The translations under genes were made by a program, and so were the position numbers. A DNA stretch of 64,000 nucleotides from Thalassoglobus polymorphus (GTDB taxonomy: Bacteria; Planctomycetota; Planctomycetia; Planctomycetales; Planctomycetaceae): the NCBI RefSeq assembly GCF_007744255.1, contig NZ_CP036267.1, positions 248,001 through 312,000 of the forward strand, given 5' to 3'. Positions 8,694 to 15,328 of the stretch are shown one piece after another; the stretch's first letter is position 1; each line of letters begins with the position of its first letter. The notes beneath the pieces were generated by a model that saw only the letters and a program-made list of their open reading frames with translations, had not been told where the DNA came from and did not search any database.

Positions 8694-9902
8694 ATGAGTT
8701 TTCCATCTTGCAAGCACGCCGGCCGGACAATGACCGCAAAGCGTTTCTGTGGGCATTCACAGAAGCCCCGGATTGTCACAAAGGAGGATTGCAGCGCGTG
8801 CCCGTTTTCAGACACGCCGGCCAAGGCTAAGGGCCGGCCGTGCGAGAGCCGGGGCGATCAAGTATTGTCTCTTGCTTGCTCTTGTCCGAAGATTCACGCA
8901 CAGGGCGTCTATAGTTGCGATAAGCACGGCCAGTGCGTGCTACAAACGGAAGACCGGAACATTGAGGGCGTGAAGTCATGCGAGTCGTGCAAGGCCCGGA
9001 CGGAGCCGGCAGCCGAAGCCGTCAATGTTGATGAAATTGCAATCATTGCGGTTCACTTCAATCCGGAGAGGTATCACTTGCCGGTTCGGAATTACTTTGA
9101 GTGGCGGCATTCTCTCGGCCGAATGGAACGTAATTTGATTACGGTTGAGCTTTCGTTTGATGGCCATTTCACAATTCACGATTCCATCAAGTTGCACGGA
9201 GGGCCGTTGAATGTCCTATGGCAAAAAGAACGAATGATCAATATCGGCTTGCAACACTTGCCGGATCACGTCAAGTATGTTGCGTGGATTGATCACGACA
9301 TGGTTTTTGACAATCAGAGTTGGCCGGAAGATGCCATCAAGCTTTTGCAGACGCTAGACGTCGTGCAGCTTTTCGAAACTATGACCTACCTGGACAACGG
9401 CCGAAGCGAGACCAGTACACGAATCGGAGCGGTTGCCGGCTATCTTGGGGAGGTGGACAAAAAGAACACATCCGCACCGGGCGGGGCGTGGATGGCTCGG
9501 CGTGATTACCTGGAGCGATGCGGCGGGATCCTTGACGACAACATCGTTGGGGGTGGCGACAACGTTTTGTGTGATGGATGGCTAGGGCGTCAGTCTCACT
9601 ATATGCAGACCTACGCCGGCAAGCTTGCCGAGTCGGCCCGGTCGTGGCAGATGGAAGCCCGGCAAGGCTTCCGGGGCGTTGGCTTCGTTCCAGGGGACGC
9701 CAAGCATTTATTTCATGGCGGAAAAGCAAACCGTCAGTATATGACACGGGCCGGAATTCTCAGGCGTCACGATTTCGATCCGTCGAAAGATCTGGTGATA
9801 GACTCGGCGGGGCTTTGGTCATTCCGTCCGGGACATAAGGAGGACATGCAAAAAGAAATCGCCGAATACTTCGCCGGCAGAAAAGAAGATGATTTCGCTT
9901 GA
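8694..9902 (+). CDS. Glycosyltransferase-like protein with cysteine-rich N-terminus
   Basis: About 402 residues from the ATG at 8694, which follows the previous stop (8689-8691) by two bases; an overlapping ATG at 8679 is an alternative. Residues about 5-110 contain roughly a dozen cysteines in CxxC and CxxxC pairs, suggesting a zinc-binding region. Residues about 120-360 look like a GT-A glycosyltransferase: an IAIIAVHFNPE opening strand, IDHDMVFDN in the place of the DxD metal motif (near residue 199), APGGAWMARRDYL and a GGGDNVLCDGW motif resembling the acceptor/catalytic loop. It is the last gene of the tail cluster, so it may glycosylate a tail protein or change a host surface sugar after lysogeny. 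Confidence 0.65.
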   Translation: MSFPSCKHAGRTMTAKRFCGHSQKPRIVTKEDCSACPFSDTPAKAKGRPCESRGDQVLSLACSCPKIHAQGVYSCDKHGQCVLQTEDRNIEGVKSCESCKARTEPAAEAVNVDEIAIIAVHFNPERYHLPVRNYFEWRHSLGRMERNLITVELSFDGHFTIHDSIKLHGGPLNVLWQKERMINIGLQHLPDHVKYVAWIDHDMVFDNQSWPEDAIKLLQTLDVVQLFETMTYLDNGRSETSTRIGAVAGYLGEVDKKNTSAPGGAWMARRDYLERCGGILDDNIVGGGDNVLCDGWLGRQSHYMQTYAGKLAESARSWQMEARQGFRGVGFVPGDAKHLFHGGKANRQYMTRAGILRRHDFDPSKDLVIDSAGLWSFRPGHKEDMQKEIAEYFAGRKEDDFA

Positions 9903-9973
9903 CTGCTGTTCATTCGTGCAGTATCTTTTTCCCTGTTGGCGTATTGGCATGAAAACAATTAAGGCAACCGGCG

Positions 9974-10096
9974 ATGACTGCCCAAAAAGACAAGCACACT
10001 TCTGACGCAACGAAACCTGGACGGTGTTTTGCGCTCGCGTTGAGGCGTGAACATGCTTCCCGCTTTCATGCGGTCTGTCTCAATATCTCCTCTTAG
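9974..10096 (+). CDS. Possible 40-residue phage peptide
   Basis: An ATG at 9974 opens 40 codons to a TAG at 10094-10096, overlapping the 3' end of the minus-strand zinc-ribbon gene by four bases. An AAGG lies about ten bases upstream. The peptide starts MTAQKDKHTS and is basic in the middle. Nothing else supports translation, and the 190-base gap after the glycosyltransferase-like gene may simply be non-coding. Confidence 0.2.
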   Translation: MTAQKDKHTSDATKPGRCFALALRREHASRFHAVCLNISS

Positions 10097-10464
10097 AGAT
10101 CAAGCCCTTCTAGCGATCTCGCGACAATAGCGGCACACACAACGATGGTCAGTGTCTTCACCGCAAAGTAAGTCTGGTGAGTGACATATTCGAGACCTTG
10201 CGTGCCAGAAATGAACGCGTATAGCTGATAGACTGTCAGCATTTGTACACACACCCAGGCAAGCTTGTAGAACTTGAGTGACTCCTCTTGTGAAGGTGGG
10301 CTCGGTATTTCTGGGAGTTGCATTGGTTCTTCACTCACTGTTTCCGACATGGGCAAGGTGACAATCTGGCGGCACTTTGGGCACGTCGGATTGTCTTTCA
10401 CTTTTTCGAGATCAATTCTCAGCTTTGCCCCACAATCACACTCAATTGAGACATCCTTAGTCAT
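10093..10464 (-). CDS. Zinc-ribbon membrane protein
   Basis: A 123-residue protein read from the ATG at 10464. Residues about 8-35 form a zinc ribbon with the pattern C-x-C ... C-x-x-C (ECDCGAKLRI ... CPKCRQ). The second half has two hydrophobic helices (about residues 70-90 and 100-117), so the ribbon probably faces the cytoplasm next to the membrane. The start codon overlaps the stop of the upstream ribbon-helix-helix gene by eight bases (ATGACTAA), so the two are translationally coupled. Function is unknown; a lysogenic-conversion or superinfection-exclusion role would fit its place in the prophage but is only inference. Confidence 0.6.
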   Translation of the reverse strand: MTKDVSIECDCGAKLRIDLEKVKDNPTCPKCRQIVTLPMSETVSEEPMQLPEIPSPPSQEESLKFYKLAWVCVQMLTVYQLYAFISGTQGLEYVTHQTYFAVKTLTIVVCAAIVARSLEGLDL

Positions 10465-10621
10465 GTTTATGGCCCTTAATTCCAAGTTGCTTTTCAGCAG
10501 CCTCGTCGAGATATTTTCTCATCCAGACAGTAATTGGAATGCGTTCTTTTTTCGCGGCCTTTTCCCATGTGTCTCTCTGGGCTTCGCTTTCGCACGTCAG
10601 GTTGATTCGTGGACTACTCAT
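10457..10621 (-). CDS. Small ribbon-helix-helix-like DNA-binding protein
   Basis: A 54-residue gene from ATG 10621 to TAA 10459-10457. The peptide begins MSSPRINLTCESEAQRDTWE and continues with a KKERIPITVWMRKYLDEAA helix pair. A short N-terminal strand, then two helices with a basic turn and a W-x-R-x-x-L-D-x-A-A end, is the plan of Arc/CopG-like ribbon-helix-helix repressors, which bind DNA as dimers. It overlaps the zinc-ribbon membrane gene downstream by eight bases. A regulatory role in the prophage, for example control of this two-gene operon or of the small RNA promoter facing away from it, is plausible. Confidence 0.6.
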   Translation of the reverse strand: MSSPRINLTCESEAQRDTWEKAAKKERIPITVWMRKYLDEAAEKQLGIKGHKHD

Positions 10622-10663
10622 TTAGGCAATATCATCAGAATGGTAATAATTACACAACTCGGA

Positions 10664-10692
10664 TTGACACGGGGCGTGTTAATCCGTAACTT
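10664..10692 (+). promoter_or_regulatory. Candidate sigma70-type promoter for a small RNA
   Basis: TTGACA at 10664-10669 matches the -35 consensus exactly. TAACTT at 10687-10692 follows after a 17-base spacer and matches three of six -10 positions, including the key TA and final T. Transcription would start near 10699 and run into the structured segment ending at the 10766-10802 terminator. No open reading frame follows. Confidence 0.45.
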
Positions 10693-10697
10693 CGTGA

Positions 10698-10802
10698 CAC
10701 GTGGACTCAAGCCCGCCAGCCGGTTCGCGATCAATTTGAATCAATCAGGGCCTTCCCTGATCTTGCCCATTCAATGGCTGGCGGCATTGGATGGGTTTTT
10801 TT
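10698..10802 (+). ncRNA. Candidate prophage small RNA with pseudoknot-like fold
   Basis: About 105 bases between a consensus-like promoter and a strong intrinsic terminator, with no credible gene on the plus strand. The segment holds a 7-bp hairpin with a four-base loop (10744-10761), and a 9-base stretch at 10713-10721 (CCGCCAGCC) that is perfectly complementary to 10776-10784, which is the loop of the terminator hairpin. The two can pair as a pseudoknot or compete with termination. Its place between divergent lysogeny genes suggests a regulatory RNA. It could instead be the leader of a longer attenuated transcript. Confidence 0.45.
10766..10802 (+). terminator. Intrinsic terminator
   Basis: CCCATTCAATG (10766-10776) pairs with CATTGGATGGG (10785-10795) with one G-U-type mismatch, over an 8-base loop, and is followed by seven T (10796-10802). 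This is a textbook plus-strand terminator. Confidence 0.7.
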
Positions 10803-10851
10803 GTACCTTGTTTTCTTAGCGAAAATAGTGGCTGAAGATACCACATGCCAC

Positions 10852-10885
10852 AAAAAAAGCCGGATCGGCTGTAACCAATCCGGCT
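10852..10885 (-). terminator. Intrinsic terminator facing left
   Basis: AGCCGGAT (10858-10865) and ATCCGGCT (10878-10885) form an 8-bp stem over a 12-base loop. Read on the minus strand it ends in seven T (10858-10852). It would stop leftward transcripts coming from the helix-turn-helix/integrase region, where no minus-strand gene is evident, so an antisense or short unknown transcript may end here. Confidence 0.6.
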
Positions 10886-10933
10886 CATAGTACCAATCGC
10901 AACCTACCACAGTTATCGAAAGGCCATGTCATT

Positions 10934-11278
10934 ATGGTTCACGATGAAGATACGTCAATACAAATCTTGCAAGTTTTAGAACGTTTCGCGAAAGCAGCCG
11001 AAGGGATCGAGGGGAAACTAACGCCAAAAGTGGAAAAACACCCACTTGACGAACTCAGCCGGGAAGAACAGGCGATCATTTTGCTAGTTCGCGGAACAAT
11101 CAAGACTAAAAAGCAGGCAGCAGAGATATTCGGCGTGACGCGACAGGCCATTCAGAAATGGTCAATCTTCTGCAAGACGTTTAATTCCCTGAAGGCTCAC
11201 GAGAGAATAGGAAGCGTCCGGCTCGGAACGAGGTCAAGCAATGGCACGGTCGACGGAATTACGGGTAACGGTCTCTAA
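10934..11278 (+). CDS. Helix-turn-helix protein encoded with the integrase
   Basis: A 114-residue protein whose ATG follows a GAAAGG at 10918-10923. Residues about 57-76 (KTKKQAAEIFGVTRQAIQKW) form a clear helix-turn-helix. The C-terminus is basic and glycine/serine-rich. Its 3' end overlaps the integrase start by 38 bases in another frame, so the two are co-transcribed and probably coupled. A small DNA-binding protein encoded with an integrase is often a directionality factor (excisionase) or a regulator of integration; which one cannot be told from sequence. Confidence 0.65.
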   Translation: MVHDEDTSIQILQVLERFAKAAEGIEGKLTPKVEKHPLDELSREEQAIILLVRGTIKTKKQAAEIFGVTRQAIQKWSIFCKTFNSLKAHERIGSVRLGTRSSNGTVDGITGNGL

Positions 11279-12341
11279 GCGAGGCGACCGGGGCAAGTTT
11301 ATTTTGCGTCACATCTCGGGGGGCCGAGTGAAGCAAACGCGAACCATTGAGGCCGCACACCGTCCGGAAGCGGAACGGATGGCGGCCCGGTGGGAGGCCG
11401 AGCTCTTTGAAGGCGTTTACAGGCCGGCGAATAAGACGACATGGAAAGAGCTTCGGGCGTCCTATTTTTCGTTGCATCTGTCAACGCTTTCAAAGGCAAC
11501 GGCAGCGAAAGCACGGGCAACGTGCAACAGCTTTGAGCAGTCGCAACGGCCCGGCTTTCTATCTTCCATCACCGGCCGGGATGTTCTGGAATGGCAAGCG
11601 TTTCTGAGATCTCAGGGCCGGACCGAAAACACAGTCAAGAGCCATTCCAGGCACTTGAAAGCGTTCTTTCGTTGGGCCGTTTCGTCCGGCTTTGTTTCGG
11701 AAATGCCAGATGTGCCAATGCCTAAGCGGGCCACGGCCCAAAAGATGAAGGGCCGTCCGATCACTGAAGAAGAGAAAGACCGATACAGACACGCGGCGGC
11801 CGAGATTGTCGGCGAAGCAAGGGCGGCAAGCTGGCAGCACTTGATTGATGGCCTATGGTTTTCCGGTCTAAGGCTCGGGGAAGCTTGCCGGCTCACGTGG
11901 CACGAAAGCCCGTTTTGCGTCGATCTTCTCAACTATGAGCGGCCTATGTTCAGCATCGAGGCCGAAGCGGAAAAGGGCTTTCGCAATCGACTCTTGCCGA
12001 TGTCGCCAGAGTTTTCGGAATTCTTAGGGGATCCCAAACCGGCCGGCTATGTCTTCAATCCGGCCGGCAAGAAAGGCCAACGGCCGGCGTTTGATTGGAT
12101 TGGGAAGCAACTCGTCAAGATCGGGAGGGCGTCCGAAGTCGAGACGCAGCCGGGGCAGTTCGTCAAGCCCCATGATTTGCGGCGTTCGTTCGGCTTCCGT
12201 TGGTCTCGACATGTAATGCCGGCCGTTCTCAAGGAAATCATGCGTCACGACAGCATTGAAACGACGTTGAGTTATTACGTTGGGGCCAATGCCGAAGATA
12301 CGGCCCGGACGATGTGGCGTGTGCACGAATCGGCCAAATAG
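11241..12341 (+). CDS. int: Phage tyrosine integrase
   Basis: A 366-residue tyrosine recombinase for site-specific integration. The N-terminal part is a small arm-binding-like region, residues about 70-155 a SAM-like core-binding domain, and the rest the catalytic domain. Catalytic residues can be placed: Arg in GLWFSGLRLGEA (near 210), H-x-x-R in KPHDLRRSFG (near 310), His in IMRHDSIETT and Tyr in LSYYVG (near 344). The ATG has a GAGG seven bases upstream. The gene ends 91 bases before a tRNA 3' end pointing towards it, the usual layout for an integrase next to its attachment site. The gene before it is a helix-turn-helix protein. Confidence 0.93.
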   Translation: MARSTELRVTVSKRGDRGKFILRHISGGRVKQTRTIEAAHRPEAERMAARWEAELFEGVYRPANKTTWKELRASYFSLHLSTLSKATAAKARATCNSFEQSQRPGFLSSITGRDVLEWQAFLRSQGRTENTVKSHSRHLKAFFRWAVSSGFVSEMPDVPMPKRATAQKMKGRPITEEEKDRYRHAAAEIVGEARAASWQHLIDGLWFSGLRLGEACRLTWHESPFCVDLLNYERPMFSIEAEAEKGFRNRLLPMSPEFSEFLGDPKPAGYVFNPAGKKGQRPAFDWIGKQLVKIGRASEVETQPGQFVKPHDLRRSFGFRWSRHVMPAVLKEIMRHDSIETTLSYYVGANAEDTARTMWRVHESAK

Positions 12342-12431
12342 GTAACCAAACCAGTAACCAGGGCCGAAAAAACGATTTCTCTCGTTTCTTTGAAATCCCC
12401 TAAGTGGCTTCCATTCAACGACTTGTGCGAA

Positions 12432-12505
<74 letters not shown>

Positions 12506-12934
12506 TCGAACACTTTCGTGTTTTGTGTCGGTCTCTTTGTCTGAAACTTTTTCTGCCGGATGACTGTCGTGAGTGGTGGCTCAGGGCAGTCGCGCTTCAT
12601 CATTCTGAATGAAGGATGAGGTGATTGGCGAAGTCTATTTTATCGTTGGACGGCAAGCAATGTTCCGACAACTTTACGAGAAAGAAGGTTCAAGGAATTC
12701 CAGGATTCTGTGCTCTATCGTAGCGTTCAGTCCTCGATTCCCCGCGTCACAGGGAGTTGAGGGAATGCGACTGAACGGCGAATCTGCGATTTTGGCGGGG
12801 GAGATCACTTCGAAGGAGACCTCATTCGCAGGTCGATCAGATCGACCACGCGAGGGAACATGCCACTCTTGCGAATGTGTCACCGTCGATAATGTCACTG
12901 GCGAAAATGTTCTTTGTGTCGATTTCGATGTTGA
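12506..12934. other. Intergenic region between tRNA and BMC operon end
   Basis: About 430 bases with no convincing gene. A perfect 8-1-8 palindrome (GGTCGATC-A-GATCGACC) lies at 12831-12847, about 90 bases past the end of the aldolase gene. No intrinsic terminator for the BMC operon is obvious here. Confidence 0.5.
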
Positions 12935-13819
12935 TCAGGAAGCTTTCAAAGCTGCAAGAACTTCATCGGTGATCGCTTTGACGAGTGCGTCCATGTTTCC
13001 AGCGGGATTCTGTCCGGCGTTGGCAGGTTGTTGCAAATAACCGGGGTAAGAAGGGGGAGCTGAGAAGGCTGTTGTTTGCGGAGCAGGCACGTTGTTTTCC
13101 GAGTAGCCCTCCCGGAACGCGGTGTTGCCGCACAGGTCGCAGTCTTCCATGTGGAAGCGAGGATCGTCAAAGCCGAGTTTCTTTTTGAGGTCTAGCAATT
13201 CGCGAGATTTCTGCTCGTTGAGATAAGTGATTCCGCCAATTTCTTTGGACAAAATCAGGATGCGGCAGTAGGCATCAAGGATTTCTGTTTTCCAATACGC
13301 TTCTTCGAGCGTCTTTCCGAAACTGACTGTTCCGTGGTTGGTCAGGATGATCGTGTTCGTTGATTTCAAGAAAGGCACAACCGTGTTTGCGAATTCTTGT
13401 CCCCCTGGAGTTTCGTAAGGAGCCAACGGGACTTCGCCCATGAAGACTTCAATTTCCGGCAACACACATTGTGGGATCGCTTCACGTGCGACAGCGAATG
13501 CGGTGGCGTGTGGCGGGTGGCAGTGAACAACAGCTTTGACGTCGGGGCGATGTTCCATGATCGCCAGGTGGAGCAGGATTTCGCTCGTTCGTTTCTTGAT
13601 ACCGGCGAGCTGATTCCCTTTCAGGTCGACCATGCAGATATCTTCGTGCTTCATGAACCCTTTGCAGATCATTGTTGGGCTGCAGAGAACTTCGTTTTCA
13701 CCAACGCGATAAGAGATGTTTCCATCGTTGGCAGCTGCAAAACCTTTGGTGTAGACCCGTCGACCAATCTCACAGATCCATTCTTTAATTTCTGGGTTGT
13801 TGAAGAGTGGGTGATACAT
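12935..13819 (-). CDS. BMC-associated class II aldolase (fuculose/rhamnulose-1-phosphate type)
   Basis: A 294-residue zinc aldolase of the FucA/AraD fold, expected to cleave L-fuculose-1-phosphate or L-rhamnulose-1-phosphate to DHAP and L-lactaldehyde. The catalytic Glu is in RTSEILLH, the zinc ligands in HCHPPHA and in TNHGTVSFG. Residues about 1-215 are the catalytic domain. A C-terminal extension follows with DCDLCGN, a proline/glutamine-rich linker, and a final amphipathic helix MDALVKAITDEVLAALK, which has the features of a BMC encapsulation peptide. This marks it as shell cargo. It is the last gene of the BMC operon, 79 bases after a BMC-P gene. The exact sugar phosphate cannot be read from the sequence. 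Confidence 0.9.
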   Translation of the reverse strand: MYHPLFNNPEIKEWICEIGRRVYTKGFAAANDGNISYRVGENEVLCSPTMICKGFMKHEDICMVDLKGNQLAGIKKRTSEILLHLAIMEHRPDVKAVVHCHPPHATAFAVAREAIPQCVLPEIEVFMGEVPLAPYETPGGQEFANTVVPFLKSTNTIILTNHGTVSFGKTLEEAYWKTEILDAYCRILILSKEIGGITYLNEQKSRELLDLKKKLGFDDPRFHMEDCDLCGNTAFREGYSENNVPAPQTTAFSAPPSYPGYLQQPANAGQNPAGNMDALVKAITDEVLAALKAS

Positions 13820-13897
13820 GGCTTTCTCTTTTCACGGTCTAAGGTTGAGTGTTTCTGGTCAAGGGGTGTTTCTAGTGACGAGGGGATTGAGAACTCG

Positions 13898-14206
13898 CTA
13901 GTCACCAGGCTTTAGTCCCGAGACATTTTTGATATCGACAACATCGAGCAGGGCTGCACAGTAGCCGTCGATTGGTTTTTTGTCTGGATAGAACGGAGCC
14001 GAAGCTTCCGCGCTTTCACTAATCGCAACGATTGAACCTTCTCCCGAGCCGAGTTCGTCGAAGATAATCAACGGTTCGCCACGTCCGCCCTCTTCGCCGA
14101 TCAGGGCAGGGAGGTCGAGCGGGACTACGACTTTCCAGCTGCTTCCATTCAGAGATGGATGGCATCTTGAAAGTGTCACTTTGCCGATGACTTCGCCGAT
14201 ACGCAT
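13898..14206 (-). CDS. BMC-P pentameric shell vertex protein (EutN/CcmL family)
   Basis: A 102-residue single-domain EutN/CcmL protein; five copies form the pentamer that caps a shell vertex. The family signature is clear: the start MRIGEVIGKVTLSRCHPSLN, a central LIIFDELGSGEGS turn (the conserved D-x-x-G-a-G-x-G loop) and a C-terminal DGYCAALLDVVDI strand. It is one of three BMC-P genes in this operon, as is usual in the PVM type. It carries an extra segment (AEASAPFYPDKKPID) before the last strand. Genes for the unknown cargo-like protein and the aldolase flank it. Confidence 0.93.
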   Translation of the reverse strand: MRIGEVIGKVTLSRCHPSLNGSSWKVVVPLDLPALIGEEGGRGEPLIIFDELGSGEGSIVAISESAEASAPFYPDKKPIDGYCAALLDVVDIKNVSGLKPGD

Positions 14207-14240
14207 GGGATAGGAATCAGTCAGGTTAGTTTTTTCGTTG

Positions 14241-14912
14241 CTACTTACTGCAGATGACTTTCAACAGGTTCTTCAATTCAAAATACGAACGATTCGTGGG
14301 GTCGATACACCAGACGTTGGCTCGTAGTTGTTTGCGGATTTTCTTGACTTCGCCGGAGTCATTAGCGACGACGGCTTTCGCTTTGCTGTTTCGATTGGTC
14401 AGGCAGGCTGCTCTGTGGGTTTGCTCAGCGAAGATCAGGACTGTGCCTGCTCCGGTTCGGCAAAGTTCACTGATTGCAAACTTGGCTGCATCGTCAGGGC
14501 AACTGACGAGTTCTTTGTTGACGTCGCCCAGTTCGGCAATCGCCTGCTGAACATTTTCCGTATGCCGTACAATCGCGATGCTGAGGTGGTTTGATGTTGC
14601 CGCCTGGTTCGTTGCCTTGCTCTGTTGTGATTCCGGCGAGTGGCTTGTTCGTTCGATGGTTAATTTTCGTTCCCGAACAACATCAACTGCAGCAGGGGTG
14701 ATAATTGCTTTCGTCGGAACAAAAACCGTTTGACCAGCTGGGATGCTTTCGAGTTGCTCCGCAGTGATGACGTTATTTGAAAGTTGGTGCTGAGGCGGTT
14801 GTCTGGCTTCTTCGGGAGAGGGCGACACTTCGTGCACAGGTTCGTCAGGCGTACTGAGTTGGCTCAGTACGTTGGCGACGATCCGGTCGATGGTGGTTGT
14901 TGAAAGTGTCAT
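14241..14912 (-). CDS. Unknown BMC-operon protein with encapsulation-peptide-like N-terminus
   Basis: A 223-residue protein, taking the ATG at 14912 rather than an in-frame TTG two codons earlier. The first 20 residues (TLSTTTIDRIVANVLSQLST) form an amphipathic helix like BMC encapsulation peptides, followed by a proline/glutamine-rich linker. Residues about 48-85 read ITAEQLESIPAGQTVFVPTK then AIITPAAVDVVRERKLTIER, a motif seen near the start of several BMC accessory proteins. The C-terminal half (about 110-223) has a Rossmann-like strand pattern with a weak resemblance to RpiB/LacAB sugar isomerases. I cannot assign an enzyme activity. Its place between two BMC-P genes argues for a lumen or shell-assembly role. 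Confidence 0.75.
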   Translation of the reverse strand: MTLSTTTIDRIVANVLSQLSTPDEPVHEVSPSPEEARQPPQHQLSNNVITAEQLESIPAGQTVFVPTKAIITPAAVDVVRERKLTIERTSHSPESQQSKATNQAATSNHLSIAIVRHTENVQQAIAELGDVNKELVSCPDDAAKFAISELCRTGAGTVLIFAEQTHRAACLTNRNSKAKAVVANDSGEVKKIRKQLRANVWCIDPTNRSYFELKNLLKVICSK

Positions 14913-14916
14913 GAAC

Positions 14917-14946
14917 AAAAAATGCTTTTCGCCACGAGGCAGGACG
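14917..14946 (+). repeat. Copy of dispersed repeat segment C in the BMC operon
   Basis: The stretch AATGCTTTTCGCCACGAGGC with its flanks matches the segment at 32423-32447 and, on the other strand, 30933-30957. It fills the gap between a BMC-P gene and the unknown cargo-like gene and ends five bases before the latter's start codon, so it also forms its untranslated leader. Confidence 0.6.
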
Positions 14947-14969
14947 TCAAGACAAATGTTGGGGCTGTT

Positions 14970-15227
14970 TTAGTCGTCAGGTTGTCCGATTACGATCCAG
15001 CGAACTGGTGATGTTTGTGTTCCCATTGCGTCTCCGATCGTTTTGCCATCAGAGCAGATCATCACATCTTGACCGACTTGGCTGCCAAGTTCATCGATTG
15101 CCAGGATGGGAGTTCCGTCCCGGCCACGGTCTGTCAGTAATGGTTGCACCACGAGCAGTCGCCAACCATTCATTGAATGGTGTTTGACAGTCGAGGTGGC
15201 ATGACCGATGACGGAGGCAAGTTGCAT
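14970..15227 (-). CDS. BMC-P pentameric shell vertex protein (EutN/CcmL family), short form
   Basis: At 85 residues this is the shortest of the three pentamer proteins and close to the minimal EutN/CcmL domain. It starts MQLASVIGHATSTVKHHSMN and has the conserved LAIDELGSQVGQDVMI turn before the C-terminal strand VRWIVIGQPDD. It lies 101 bases after the aldehyde dehydrogenase gene and 58 bases before the unknown cargo-like gene. Several paralogues presumably occupy different vertices or contact different cargo. Confidence 0.92.
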   Translation of the reverse strand: MQLASVIGHATSTVKHHSMNGWRLLVVQPLLTDRGRDGTPILAIDELGSQVGQDVMICSDGKTIGDAMGTQTSPVRWIVIGQPDD

Positions 15228-15328
15228 CTGAATTAAGGGCTAAAGGGTCTTAGGGTTTAAAGGACTTCTTAAGTTTCTCTGTGTCATTTTTCGAATTTGT
15301 GTCCGCGAACACCTTTATCAAAACCTCT

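Noticed and set aside
10274-10819. Plus-strand open frame of 181 codons in the lysogeny region
   Set aside because: It runs antisense through the ribbon-helix-helix and zinc-ribbon genes, has no similarity or good start, and passes through a promoter and two terminator hairpins.
12609-13040. Plus-strand open frame of 143 codons at the end of the BMC operon
   Set aside because: It overlaps the coding end of the aldolase on the other strand and shows no recognisable domain.
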